The translations under genes were made by a program, and so were the position numbers. The notes under the pieces were generated by a model, which was not told where the DNA came from, searched no databases, and was given only the letters and a program-made list of their open reading frames with translations. Shown here piece after piece: positions 27,863 through 36,646 of a stretch of 64,000 bases of DNA (its first letter is position 1; the number at the start of each line of letters is the position of its first letter). Source of the stretch: Bradyrhizobium sp. AZCC 1610 (GTDB lineage Bacteria; Pseudomonadota; Alphaproteobacteria; Rhizobiales; Xanthobacteraceae). Location: NCBI RefSeq assembly GCF_036924515.1, contig NZ_JAZHRR010000001.1, forward strand, positions 7,473,001-7,537,000. Direction: 5' to 3'.

Positions 27863-28229
27863 CGACGTCGAGCGAATTCGGTCCGACAAAATGCGAGGAC
27901 GACTCGCGGGCGGACAACCTGGCAGGATGCGCTCGGCTCTGGCTGCCGGCGTTCTCGCCCGCGCGGCGTGGGCCGCCGCCGAGACCGTTACCCCGCCCAC
28001 TCCGCGACGGTCGTCAGTCCGTTCGCGGCCGGAGGACAATCCGATCCAATCGGCCGCATCGTAAACACTCATTTCGAATCTACGATCGCGTGGAGAGATC
28101 ACAGTCAGATCCAAGCCAGAGAAGTAGCTTGAGGACAGCTGAAGCACCACTCGGCGCAACGAAGCGAGGCATTTCTGGTGCGGTACGCCGACGGCGGCGA
28201 AATGAAAACCTGGTAAGTGATTGATTCAC
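27863..28229. other. Intergenic stretch left of the tRNA-half scar
   Basis: Frames here (27859-28224 plus; 27713-28159 minus) have no recognisable domain or convincing ribosome site. It reads as non-coding or decayed sequence between the salicylate-hydroxylase-like gene and the tRNA-derived attachment scar. Confidence 0.4.
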
Positions 28230-28273
28230 TGGTGGGCCCGGCAGGACTCGAACCTGCAACCAGACCGTTATGA
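28230..28273 (-). repeat. 3' half of a CAU-anticodon tRNA gene: probable att scar
   Basis: On the minus strand the 44 nt run from the anticodon loop (TCATAA) through a variable loop, an intact T-arm (GCAGG-TTCGAGT-CCTGC) and the acceptor strand CGGGCCC to ACCA. This matches the 3' portion of tRNA-Ile2/Met (CAU). No D-arm, 5' acceptor or proper 5' anticodon strand is present. Tyrosine integrases commonly use exactly this tRNA segment as the crossover site, so this is best explained as an attachment-site copy left at one end of an integrated island. Confidence 0.7.
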
Positions 28274-28463
28274 ACGACGGGATATCGATCAGCTTCGTTG
28301 ATTTTGCTGCGTTTTTGTTCGATTTCGATCGCGTTCGTTGCGTTCTGATGAGGTTGTTTCTGGTGCGAAACTGGTGCGGCGTCATTCTCAGACATTGGCG
28401 CACGAACCCGCGACGTCCGCTTGCGCTTGACAAACGCGGAGTATTTTTTGGATCAGACCCAGA

Positions 28464-28991
28464 CTACTTGGCCGCAGCCGCTGCGGTTTCGCCCGGTGGC
28501 ACAATCCGGAACATGAAGGTCGAAACCTTTTCCCCGGGTTTGAACGGACCGGGAGTCTGGTTGCTGACCGGGTTCAGACTTTGGAGAAAAGCCGCGATCG
28601 CCATGGCGTCATCCGCTGTGAGTGTCGCATAAGCGTGCCAAGGCATGATCGGCGCCAGCATGCGGCCGTCCGGCCGTTCACCGACCTGTATCGCCTTCAC
28701 GATCTGCTCTGGGGTCCAACTACCGATGCCGGTCTTTTTGTCGGGCGTGATGTTTGGGCCCACAAAGACACCTTGACCCGGAATCTCGAAGCCCACGTCC
28801 GAGCCGCCGAGAAAGCGTGACATGTCGGGATTCCCGAAGAAGTATCCCGGCGTGTGGCAGTCGTTGCAGCCGCCGAGCGTGACGAGATACTTGCCGCGCG
28901 TGATCTGTGAATCGTCAGCTTTGGCCGCGAACGCTGCAAGCGCGATAACTGACGCGGTCACGAATGCAAGACGAACTGAAATCCGCAACAT
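28464..28991 (-). CDS. Periplasmic monohaem cytochrome c (175 aa)
   Basis: The start at 28991 has GGGAGG 6 nt upstream and opens a signal peptide (MLRISVRLAFVTASVIALAA, cut after AKA). The haem motif CNDCH lies near residue 41 (mature GGCNDCHTPG), and a distal Met ligand candidate is in RMLAPIMPWHAY. Class I cytochrome c of the type that often accompanies dehydrogenases or acts as an electron carrier. It lies 56 nt downstream of the O-methyltransferase stop on the same strand. Partner enzyme unknown. Confidence 0.85.
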   Translation of the reverse strand: MLRISVRLAFVTASVIALAAFAAKADDSQITRGKYLVTLGGCNDCHTPGYFFGNPDMSRFLGGSDVGFEIPGQGVFVGPNITPDKKTGIGSWTPEQIVKAIQVGERPDGRMLAPIMPWHAYATLTADDAMAIAAFLQSLNPVSNQTPGPFKPGEKVSTFMFRIVPPGETAAAAAK

Positions 28992-29046
28992 GATTTGCCT
29001 CCCTGGCTTCGATTGCCTGGTCCCCCTTTGCACTCAGCTTTGCGCC

Positions 29047-30129
29047 TTATGGTTTGCGGCCGATCACGGCACCGTTCGCGGCGGGTGCGTCGAACCAGAC
29101 CGTCTCGATGTGCCGGAAGCCGGCTTCCTCGAGCCACGCCGAATATTCGGCCGGCGTGTAGTTTCGTCCTTCCGTCTCGATCAGCATGTTGAGGCTCATC
29201 AGCGCGGCCGGCGCCGGCCCGGTCTTTTCGTCATTGACGAGAAGCTCGCTGATGACGACTGCGCCGCCGCTCGGCAAAGCCTCGAAGGACCGGCGCAGCA
29301 GCGCGCGGTTCTTCGCCTCATCCCAATCGTGCATGATCATCGACAGGAGATGCACGTCGTGATCCTCGGGAAGCTGTTCGAAGAAGTTGCCGCCGGCGGT
29401 CTCGATGCGGTCGGTCAAGCCGGCCTCGGTAATTTTTCCCGCGGCGATTGCGGCCACATGCGGCAGATCAAATACGGTCGCGCGCAACTCCCCATACAGT
29501 TTGCAAAGCTCGATGTCGTACGCGCCCGATCCGCCGCCGATGTCCAGAAGGCGGCGGAAATGATTGAGATCCACGGCTTCGCCGAGCTTGCGCGCGGTCA
29601 TCGTGGAGAGCGAATGCATCGCCTCCCAGAAGAGTGCCAGCATCGTCGGATCCTCGCCGTCGAACATCGAGGATTGCACTGCCGGGTCCCACGTGGTTGG
29701 CCGGTTCGTCCGCAGCGCTTCGGTAAGTTTGCCCCAGCCCGCGTAGAGTCGCTTGTCGGCCATCTGCACGAAGCCACCGAAGTAATACGGCTTCCCGCGC
29801 ACGAGATAGGCTTCGCTCAACGGCGTATTGCGATAACGGCCGTCCGTTTTCTCCAGAAGCCCAAGTGCAGCGCAGCCGGTCAACAGCATCTCGGCCGGTC
29901 GTGGATGCATACCGACCGTTTCCGCCAGTCCGGCAACCGTGATGCCGGCGCCGCCCGCAAGGCGGCTGAAGAGGTCCAACTCGTGCGCAGCGGCCAGAGT
30001 CTTGAAGGCCCAGAAACCGGTCGAAAGCGCCATCAACGGGACGGCGGAAGGAAGCTCCGGCGTGGCGGCAACCGGCCGGACGTTTGCATGCTTGGCCGGA
30101 GGCGCTGTCCGCGAAAGCTGACTGGCCAT
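29047..30129 (-). CDS. SAM-dependent O-methyltransferase (360 aa)
   Basis: The ATG at 30129 (MASQLSRTAPPAK) is chosen because GGGAG lies 6 nt upstream; the ATG at 30135 abuts it. An N-terminal dimerisation winged helix (PLMALSTGFWAFKTLAAAHE) is followed by the methyltransferase core: LLDIGGGSGAYDIELCKL (SAM motif I), VFDLPHV, and DVHLLSMIMHDWDEAKN with the catalytic-type His. This is the acetylserotonin/caffeate O-methyltransferase fold and it probably methylates a phenolic hydroxyl. The first ~35 coding residues of its conserved N-terminus are duplicated at 31451-31687, on the far side of pobA. Confidence 0.85.
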   Translation of the reverse strand: MASQLSRTAPPAKHANVRPVAATPELPSAVPLMALSTGFWAFKTLAAAHELDLFSRLAGGAGITVAGLAETVGMHPRPAEMLLTGCAALGLLEKTDGRYRNTPLSEAYLVRGKPYYFGGFVQMADKRLYAGWGKLTEALRTNRPTTWDPAVQSSMFDGEDPTMLALFWEAMHSLSTMTARKLGEAVDLNHFRRLLDIGGGSGAYDIELCKLYGELRATVFDLPHVAAIAAGKITEAGLTDRIETAGGNFFEQLPEDHDVHLLSMIMHDWDEAKNRALLRRSFEALPSGGAVVISELLVNDEKTGPAPAALMSLNMLIETEGRNYTPAEYSAWLEEAGFRHIETVWFDAPAANGAVIGRKP

Positions 30130-30275
30130 AATCATCTCCCTTTCAGAGCGAGCCTCCGCCGATCGTAAGGAACTACAAACCTGGTATAAGTGCCAGTTCA
30201 TGGATTCTCGGCCAGTCCAATTCTGGTTTATCGCCGCGTTCCACTCCGGCGTAATTCAAGTCAGCGGACGCGGCA

Positions 30276-31454
30276 TCAGCTCTCAAATGGCAGGCCGACA
30301 TACTGCTCGGCGAGCGATGCCTGCGCACGCTCCGACGCAAGAAGGTAATCGAACTGGTTCTCGCGCATGCGCCGGTCGAACGGCGCTTCATTAGGGAACT
30401 GGTGGATCAACGTGGTCAGCCACCACGACATGCGCTCGGCGCTCCACACCCGGCGCAGCGCCATATCGGAATAGCCGTCGAGATAGTGGGTGCGGCCGGC
30501 CTTCAAGCCCTCGGTCAACGCGCGCGAGAGGTAGAACACGTCGGAGACCGCGAGGTTGAGACCTTTCGCTCCTGTGGGAGGGACAATGTGCGCTGCGTCG
30601 CCCGCCAGAAACAGGCGACCATAGCGCATCGGCTCGGCGACAAAGCTCCGTAGCGGCGCGATCGATTTCTCGATCGAGGGACCGGTCACGATGCTGTCGG
30701 CCATGTCCTTCGGGCAGCGCGCCTTCAATTCCTCCCAGAAGCGATCGTCCGGCCAGTCCTCGATGCGGGCGTCGAGATCGCACTGGATGTAGTAGCGGCT
30801 CAGCATCGGGCTGCGCTGCGAGGCGAGCGCGAAGCCGCGCGAATGATAGCAATAGCAGATCTCCGGATAGGGCGGCGTCTCCGACATGATGCCGAGCCAG
30901 CCGAACGGATAGCCGCGCTCGAACGTGCGCAGCACCGACGCCGGGATCGATTGCCGGCTCACGCCATGGTGGCCGTCGCAGCCAGCGACATAGTCGCAAT
31001 CGATCCGGCGGGTCTGCCCGCCCTTTTCGTAGGTCACGTGCGGGCGGTCCGACGTCAGCTCGTGCAGCGCGACGTTTGCCGCGTCATCGATCACGACGCC
31101 GCCAGCCGCGTCGCGCGCGGCATAGAGATCCTCGGTGATCGCGGTCTGGCCATAGGACATCATCGGTCGGCCGGTGAACTTGCGGGTGTCGATGAAGAAG
31201 TGCGGCTTGCCTTCCCACGCGATGCCCGAGCCGTCATGGACACGTCCCTCCCGATCCATGCGCGCGCCGAGGCCGACCTCGCGCAAGAGTTCGATCGTGC
31301 CCGCTTCCAGCACCCCGGCGCGGATGCGCTCGAGCACATGGCCGCGGCTCTGCCGCTCCAGCACGATGCTGTCGACGCCGTTGCGGGCGAGCATGTGGGA
31401 GAGCAGTAGACCGGCGGGACCGCCGCCGATGATGGCAACCTGCGTTTGCGTCAT
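30276..31454 (-). CDS. pobA: 4-hydroxybenzoate 3-monooxygenase
   Basis: 392 residues, the normal PobA length. FAD motifs are IIGGGPAGLLLSHML, CDGHHGVSRQSIP and LFLAGDAAHIVPPTGAKGLN; VLERIRAGVLE carries the conserved FAD-contacting Arg of PobA. It converts 4-hydroxybenzoate to protocatechuate with NADPH and O2. Its ATG overlaps the stop of the upstream 78-codon methyltransferase fragment (ATGA), so translation is coupled. No PobR activator gene and no protocatechuate-cleavage genes are in the window. Confidence 0.95.
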   Translation of the reverse strand: MTQTQVAIIGGGPAGLLLSHMLARNGVDSIVLERQSRGHVLERIRAGVLEAGTIELLREVGLGARMDREGRVHDGSGIAWEGKPHFFIDTRKFTGRPMMSYGQTAITEDLYAARDAAGGVVIDDAANVALHELTSDRPHVTYEKGGQTRRIDCDYVAGCDGHHGVSRQSIPASVLRTFERGYPFGWLGIMSETPPYPEICYCYHSRGFALASQRSPMLSRYYIQCDLDARIEDWPDDRFWEELKARCPKDMADSIVTGPSIEKSIAPLRSFVAEPMRYGRLFLAGDAAHIVPPTGAKGLNLAVSDVFYLSRALTEGLKAGRTHYLDGYSDMALRRVWSAERMSWWLTTLIHQFPNEAPFDRRMRENQFDYLLASERAQASLAEQYVGLPFES

Positions 31455-31687
31455 CGCCGCATGAGGCCGCCTGCAAGGTGACTGAACAGGCCCTCCTCGT
31501 GTGCTGCAGCCAGGGTCTTGAAAGCCCAGAAGCCGGTCGAAAGCGCCATTAGCGGGACGGCGGAAGGAAGGTCCTGCGTGGTGACGATCGGTTGATCGGC
31601 CGCGCGCAGCCTTGTCTCGCCCGAGATCGAACCGGGCTGGCGGGCAAGCGTTGTCCTGTACGCAGCAGCGCGCTGATGGTTGGGCAT
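31451..31687 (-). pseudogene. Duplicated N-terminal fragment of the O-methyltransferase, translationally coupled to pobA
   Basis: A 78-codon frame with a good ribosome site (GAGGAGA before ATG 31687). Residues ~40-75 repeat the N-terminus of the methyltransferase at 29047 (LPSAVPLMALSTGFWAFKTL, then AAAHE..LFS.LAGG), with near-identical DNA. The rest of that gene is absent. The frame ends in MRR and its TGA overlaps the pobA ATG by 4 nt. It may now act only as a translated leader for pobA. Confidence 0.75.
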
Positions 31688-31840
31688 AGTGCTCTCCTCA
31701 GGTGTTGACGGTTAATTCGCACTTAAGCCGCGCGGTGGTCTTCAGCACAAATCCACGTAGTCGCACTCTCGACGAGTGATAGACGCGAATTTCCGCTCGA
31801 GGCATGGACATCGGCGGCAGCAAGTGCGCGATGAACGGCG

Positions 31841-32101
31841 TCATTCCCAGAACGGCTTGGATGCTTCGGCCATTGCCTCTTGCCGCGTCTTGCCGATGTC
31901 CTTGAGATGGTGGTCATCGAGCTCCGCCAGGGCTTGCCGCTGCCGCGACCGCTCTGAACACTGGATCCACCAGCTCAAGAACCGTGTTCCCCATCCAGGT
32001 CGACATGTCTCGGCGCCGTCGTGATGGCTGGACGCCGCGGCTGCTTTCCGACTCGTGAGCGAATTGACGCCTGCGATTGCAAAAATCATCGGATGCTTCA
32101 T
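31841..32101 (-). CDS. Small DUF1127-containing protein (86 aa)
   Basis: The start at 32101 (MKHPMIFAIAGVN) follows AGGAAG. The C-terminal ~40 residues (SERSRQRQALAELDDHHLKD, then IGKTRQEAMAEASKPFWE) are a clear DUF1127/YjiS-like domain: basic helix, L.ELDD..L.DIG..R. Small DUF1127 proteins are linked to RNA turnover and nutrient signalling in alphaproteobacteria. Monocistronic. Confidence 0.8.
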   Translation of the reverse strand: MKHPMIFAIAGVNSLTSRKAAAASSHHDGAETCRPGWGTRFLSWWIQCSERSRQRQALAELDDHHLKDIGKTRQEAMAEASKPFWE

Positions 32102-32452
32102 GTGAAACTTCCTGTTCGATTTCGATAGGTCAGCTTGCAGCAGCTTGATTAGGTCGACCTGCGACCCGCGGCCGTGAATTGCTTCACAACTCACACGCTC
32201 GTGTCTCCAAGTTGTGAGTTCGCGATTTTTGCAAGTCGGCGGAAGTCCGCTTTAATGCGATTTGCGGTGATGATTGATCCGCGATTTGGAAAGTGCGTGC
32301 GGGTGCGAGATGGAACGCGCCCGCCCTGCATCGGTCCGTCGACCTTTTCAACGGCCCGACACTAGAAGGCGAAGCGGTATGACGGAAGGTCCAATTTGCG
32401 GATAATCAATCAGTCCAATTCGGGCGCGCGACGGCGCCTCTGGCGACGTTGG
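32102..32452. other. Intergenic stretch left of the MocR remnant
   Basis: No supported gene. It contains the promoter region of the DUF1127 gene; near 32190-32222 an imperfect repeat (CACAACTCACAC and CAAGTTGTGAG) could form a stem. Nothing else is recognised. Confidence 0.35.
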
Positions 32453-32570
32453 TCACGCCGCTTTGCGTCGAGGCACGCGTTCGTCGAAGCATCTGCGCAG
32501 CCGCCTCAGCCCTTCGGTAATCCGCGCCGTCTCGATCGCGCCATATCCGAGGACGAAGCCGGCCGGAGGC
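32453..32570 (-). pseudogene. C-terminal remnant of a MocR/PdxR-type (GntR-aminotransferase) regulator
   Basis: Reading the minus strand to the TGA at 32453-32455 gives RPPAGFVLGYGAIETARI, then TEGLRRLRRCFDERV: the last helix and strand of the aminotransferase-like domain of MocR-family regulators. The match ends abruptly at about 32570, where unrelated plus-strand coding begins. The remaining ~90% of the gene is missing, so this is a truncated end left by a rearrangement. Confidence 0.6.
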
Positions 32571-33095
32571 CTTCCGTCCACCCGGAAGACCGACATCCTT
32601 TGGACGCTCCAGTTCGATGGGACGTCCTACAGACTGGCCTGGAGTTCGAGACCCTCGCCCGGCTATACGAAGCAGGAATATCTGCCACCCGACCAGAACT
32701 CCAACAGCTATACGCAGATGCTGATGATCGAGAGAGTGACCGGCGACCTGACCGTGATGAGCGCCGTGCGCGTCCAGGTCGACATGCTGAACAAGCGGAA
32801 GGGCACCGATCCGCTGGTGAACATGAAAGTGATCCAGAACTCCGATGCCGGAGAAGCCTTGCTCGACTTCATCGTAAGCTCGAAGAATCCGAAAGGCGAA
32901 TACATCGTCGAATGGAATGCCTACCGCTATGCTCCCCTGAGGGGCGTGGCCGACAAGTCCGGAGTGCTGCTTTTCGCCATCAGCCACCGGGCTTACGGAA
33001 ATGACAATGCCAAGGTTTTCATGGAACGATTGAAGAGTATCCGGATGGCGCAGATCACCGCCTTGACGAAGGCCAGCCTGCCCAGCGTGAGGTAG
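32463..33095 (+). CDS. Unknown protein, probably missing its native N-terminus
   Basis: From about 32575 onward the frame reads as a globular protein (DILWTLQFDGTSYRLAWSS, then MLMIERVTGDLTVMSAVRVQ and IVEWNAYRYAPLRGVADKSG). I do not recognise the family. The first ~37 codons are antisense to the MocR remnant and unlikely to be native, and no signal peptide or good ribosome site is present. The gene therefore appears to have lost its 5' end at a junction near 32570 and may be unexpressed. The 3' part is uninterrupted to the TAG at 33093. Confidence 0.5.
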   Translation: MRRGTRSSKHLRSRLSPSVIRAVSIAPYPRTKPAGGLPSTRKTDILWTLQFDGTSYRLAWSSRPSPGYTKQEYLPPDQNSNSYTQMLMIERVTGDLTVMSAVRVQVDMLNKRKGTDPLVNMKVIQNSDAGEALLDFIVSSKNPKGEYIVEWNAYRYAPLRGVADKSGVLLFAISHRAYGNDNAKVFMERLKSIRMAQITALTKASLPSVR

Positions 33096-33327
33096 TAAGC
33101 TGCAAGCTATTTCATCTCGGCCTTTGTTTGCTGATCCATGGCCGGTTCGACAAGCACACGCTAGTCGTGCGGCACATCGCCGATGATTGCTGAGATCCAC
33201 CCGGGCAACAGCTCTTTGGGAACGGCCCAAGCGCGTCCCGACAACGTTCGGGTCGGAAAATTGCTCCCCGCCTGCGCTGTTATGGACGCTGCCGCGCTTG
33301 CGTGGCAAGGAGGCTCAAGGATTTCTC

Positions 33328-33777
33328 GTGTTCGGGAGACTGATGGTGGATGACCTGAACCAAGCTTATGCGGACGCTGTCAAGGCGGTCGTCGGCAGCG
33401 TCGTCAACGTCTATGACAGCGAATGGGGCGCTCGCAGTTGGGAGCGGCTCCTGGTCGATTACGAATCTCTCCTGCACGAGCGAGATCCGGTGACCAGCAC
33501 CATCGCCTTTGCCTTGGCGCGCTACCCGCAGGCGCCGCTGGAAAAGGTCGCGTTCGACCTGTCGCCCGAAGCGGAAGCCTGCCTGCAGCGGATCGGTGAA
33601 ATCATGCACGGCCGCGATGGCAAGTGGTGGACAACGTGCCGGCTGACTGTCGAACCGGACGGCCGCTACGACTTCCAGTTCGATTACGGTCCGCCCTACC
33701 GCCTCTCCGGCAACCTCAACGATAGGCGCTACGTCGACTATCTCCACCGCTACAAGGTCGAGAAGGGCGGGCGCTGA
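33328..33777 (+). CDS. Unknown protein A of a convergent paralogous pair (149 aa)
   Basis: The GTG at 33328 is chosen because AAGGA lies 6 nt upstream and because the start then aligns with the paralogue (VFGRLM versus MFEKLF). Shared with the gene at 33861: the DSEWG/DGEWG motif, W.R..V followed by E.L, APLE/GPLEDL-like, DLSPEA/RLSPAT, and EPDGRYDFQFDYGPPYRLSG near the end. Soluble, no signal. The DGRYDF.F.Y.PP.RL.GNL end recalls small immunity-type proteins such as the YezG/DUF600 group, but this is only a resemblance. Confidence 0.7.
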   Translation: MFGRLMVDDLNQAYADAVKAVVGSVVNVYDSEWGARSWERLLVDYESLLHERDPVTSTIAFALARYPQAPLEKVAFDLSPEAEACLQRIGEIMHGRDGKWWTTCRLTVEPDGRYDFQFDYGPPYRLSGNLNDRRYVDYLHRYKVEKGGR

Positions 33778-33860
33778 ACCATCCCACGTCGCTGCCGACA
33801 TCCGGGACTGTCTTCATGATGATCGTCCCGGAACGCTGTTGCAAAGGACGTCAAGCGCCC

Positions 33861-34346
33861 CTACTTGCTCTGGCCTTCGTTCTTCCCGCATTCAGCCACA
33901 CATTGCGCGAGCATGGTGTCGAGCGGCGAATGTAGAAGATTGCCGTTGAGGCGCGGGGGCGGATCATAGCTGAACCGAAAGTCGTACCGACCGTCGCGCT
34001 CGATCTTGAGGTCGCAGACCGCCCACCGGTCCTTCCCCTCCTGTCCCATCGCCTTGGCCAAGTCGATGAACTTCTGCTTGGTGGCTGGACTCAGGCGGAA
34101 GCTGAGGTCCTCAAGCGGGCCGCCGGGCCGATGGGCGATCGCGATCGCCTGAACGCTCATCCGCTTGCCGTGCTCGATCAGCAGTTCGAGGTTGACGCCG
34201 ATCCTCTTCCATTCGCGATCGCCCCACTCGCCGTCATGGAGACTTGTGACGTCGCTTGCCACGGCGCGAACGACGTCCGCCTGTAAATTCGCAATTGCAC
34301 CCGGAACGGGACCAACGCCCCTACGTTTGAAAAGCTTTTCGAACAT
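33861..34346 (-). CDS. Unknown protein B of a convergent paralogous pair (161 aa)
   Basis: The start at 34346 (MFEKLFKRRGVGPVPG) follows GAGGA at 6 nt; the longer open frame upstream is not conserved. Its body matches the convergent gene at 33328 (LHDGEWGDREWKRIGVNLEL, FRLSPATKQKF, ERDGRYDFRFSYDPPPRLNG). It carries a Cys-containing C-terminal extension (LAQCVAECGKNEGQSK). Function unknown. The two genes face each other tail to tail 83 nt apart, which suggests duplication with inversion. Confidence 0.7.
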   Translation of the reverse strand: MFEKLFKRRGVGPVPGAIANLQADVVRAVASDVTSLHDGEWGDREWKRIGVNLELLIEHGKRMSVQAIAIAHRPGGPLEDLSFRLSPATKQKFIDLAKAMGQEGKDRWAVCDLKIERDGRYDFRFSYDPPPRLNGNLLHSPLDTMLAQCVAECGKNEGQSK

Positions 34347-34686
34347 TTCGGATCCTCGGTCTGCCGGTTTCGAGCGGGTGCTAACTGCAGCGGATTCTGA
34401 ACGAGACGTGCGTGACGTCAAGTGAGCCGGCTCCAGTGTGCCGCTCATCGCGCTCAGGGGCAGCGTGTAGTTGGTCCCTGAATGACCGCACGGAAAGCTC
34501 GGCAACAAACGCAGAAGATCTAAGCTTGATCGGTGCCATCCAGCGCCGGCTGAAGCCATTGCCCGTCTATCTCGATAATCCTCATGCCGTTAAGGCTCCT
34601 CGTGCGAGGATTGACGTCTCGTCAGGGAAAATCCTCGTGAGCGCGGGTTTCGAGACTGCGGCGACCCGAACAAGCTCCGCCAGCTT
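34347..34686. other. Intergenic stretch between paralogue B and the ABC export operon
   Basis: No supported gene; it contains the upstream region of paralogue B and the downstream region of the ABC operon. I see no clear terminator hairpin. Confidence 0.35.
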
Positions 34687-35402
<716 letters not shown>

Positions 35403-35406
<4 letters not shown>

Positions 35407-36641
35407 GATGCTCCCCGGATGATTTCAACTGGATGCACACTCGTCGCCTTGCGCGCCGGGAAATAGGCCGCCCCTGCGCAGCAAACAAGGGATATGCCGC
35501 CGACGATCACATAGTGCGTCAGCGAGTAATAGATCTGCAGCGGAACGGTTGCGCCCGTCAGCGGATTGAAGATCGTGATCTTCGACCAGCCGTAGCAGAG
35601 CAGGTAACCGAGGATCCACCCGAACAGGATGCCGACCACGCCGATGATGGCGGCTTCGATGATGAAAATCCACCGCACCGCATACTCGCGCATGCCCAGC
35701 GATTTCATGATCGCGATGTCCTGGCGCTTCTCGTGCGTGATCGTCGAGATGATGTTGTAGGTAGCAAAGGACGATGTCAGCAACATCGCGCCCATCACGG
35801 TGAGCACGATGAAATCGCGCACGGTAAAGGATGACAGCAAGTCGGCATTGGCTTCCTGCCAGGACACCGATCTGTAGCCGGTCTGCACTTCGACCTGGGC
35901 TGCGACCTTTTGCGCCAACATGGGATCGTTCAACCGCAGTCGGAGCTGGTTGACGACCCCGCTTTGCCCCATCATGACCTGCGCGGGGCCCATCAGCGAA
36001 TAGATCTGGCTCTCATCGACGCGCTTCAGGCCGGAGCGATACAGCCCGGCCACCGTCGAATTCAGTTGGACGCCCTGGCCGCCGATCAAGAGGACGGTGT
36101 TGCCGGTTTTCACGCCGAGTTTTTCGGCCAGGGCCTCACCGATGATGATGCCGTTCGGCGCGCGTGAAAGGTCGTCGAGCTTTCCCTCACGCATCTGCGT
36201 GGCGAGTTTCGAGACCTGAACCTCGCGGCGGGTGTCGATGCCGGTCAAGGTGATGCCGATGCGCGCGCCGCCGTGATTGATGATCGCGGTGGTCTTCGCC
36301 GAGGGAGCCACGTCTCCTGGTATCCAGGAGCGCAGTGAGCTCATCACCGATTCCGAATATTTGATTCCGGGACGTTTGCCGACATTGGCGATGTCGGACA
36401 TCTGGACTGCCGCATATTCCTGCTCTGCGGGTTGCGTCGGCACGGAGCGCCGCTCATCCTCGACCGTGATATGCGGCATGGTGTCGACGAGCTGCCGCAG
36501 GAAGTCGATCTGCGAACCCTGCATCAGGCCCGCCATCATGATGGTGAAGCCTACGCCCATGGACACGCCAGCCATGCCCACAAGGGTCTGCCGCACCCGG
36601 GTGCTGACATGGGTCCATGCGATGTTGAATATAAGCTTCAC
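35403..36641 (-). CDS. FtsX/MacB-like ABC permease (412 aa)
   Basis: One N-terminal membrane helix (about residues 20-45), a large periplasmic MacB-PCD-like domain (about 50-280), then three C-terminal helices with the FtsX-domain pattern (YNIISTITHEKRQDIAIMKS, followed by LGMREYAVRWIFIIEAAIIG). This is the four-helix layout of MacB/LolC permeases. It lies 5 nt after the adaptor gene and overlaps the ATPase gene. Substrate unknown; macrolides, peptides and lipoproteins are all possible for the family. Confidence 0.88.
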
Positions 36642-36646
36642 GGCGA

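Noticed and set aside
27859..28224. 121-codon plus-strand frame overlapping the end of the salicylate-hydroxylase-like gene
   Set aside because: Arg-rich, no domain, and it runs up to the tRNA scar; treated as non-coding.
28270..28463. C-terminus of a phage-type integrase next to the tRNA scar
   Set aside because: Minus-strand text here (NATNAIEIEQKRSKINEAD) is reminiscent of integrase tails, but no catalytic Arg/His/Tyr motif is present, so it is not listed as a gene.
32406..33308. 300-codon minus-strand frame
   Set aside because: It is antisense to the unknown plus-strand gene over most of its length; only the tail at 32453-32570, in another frame, shows MocR sequence.
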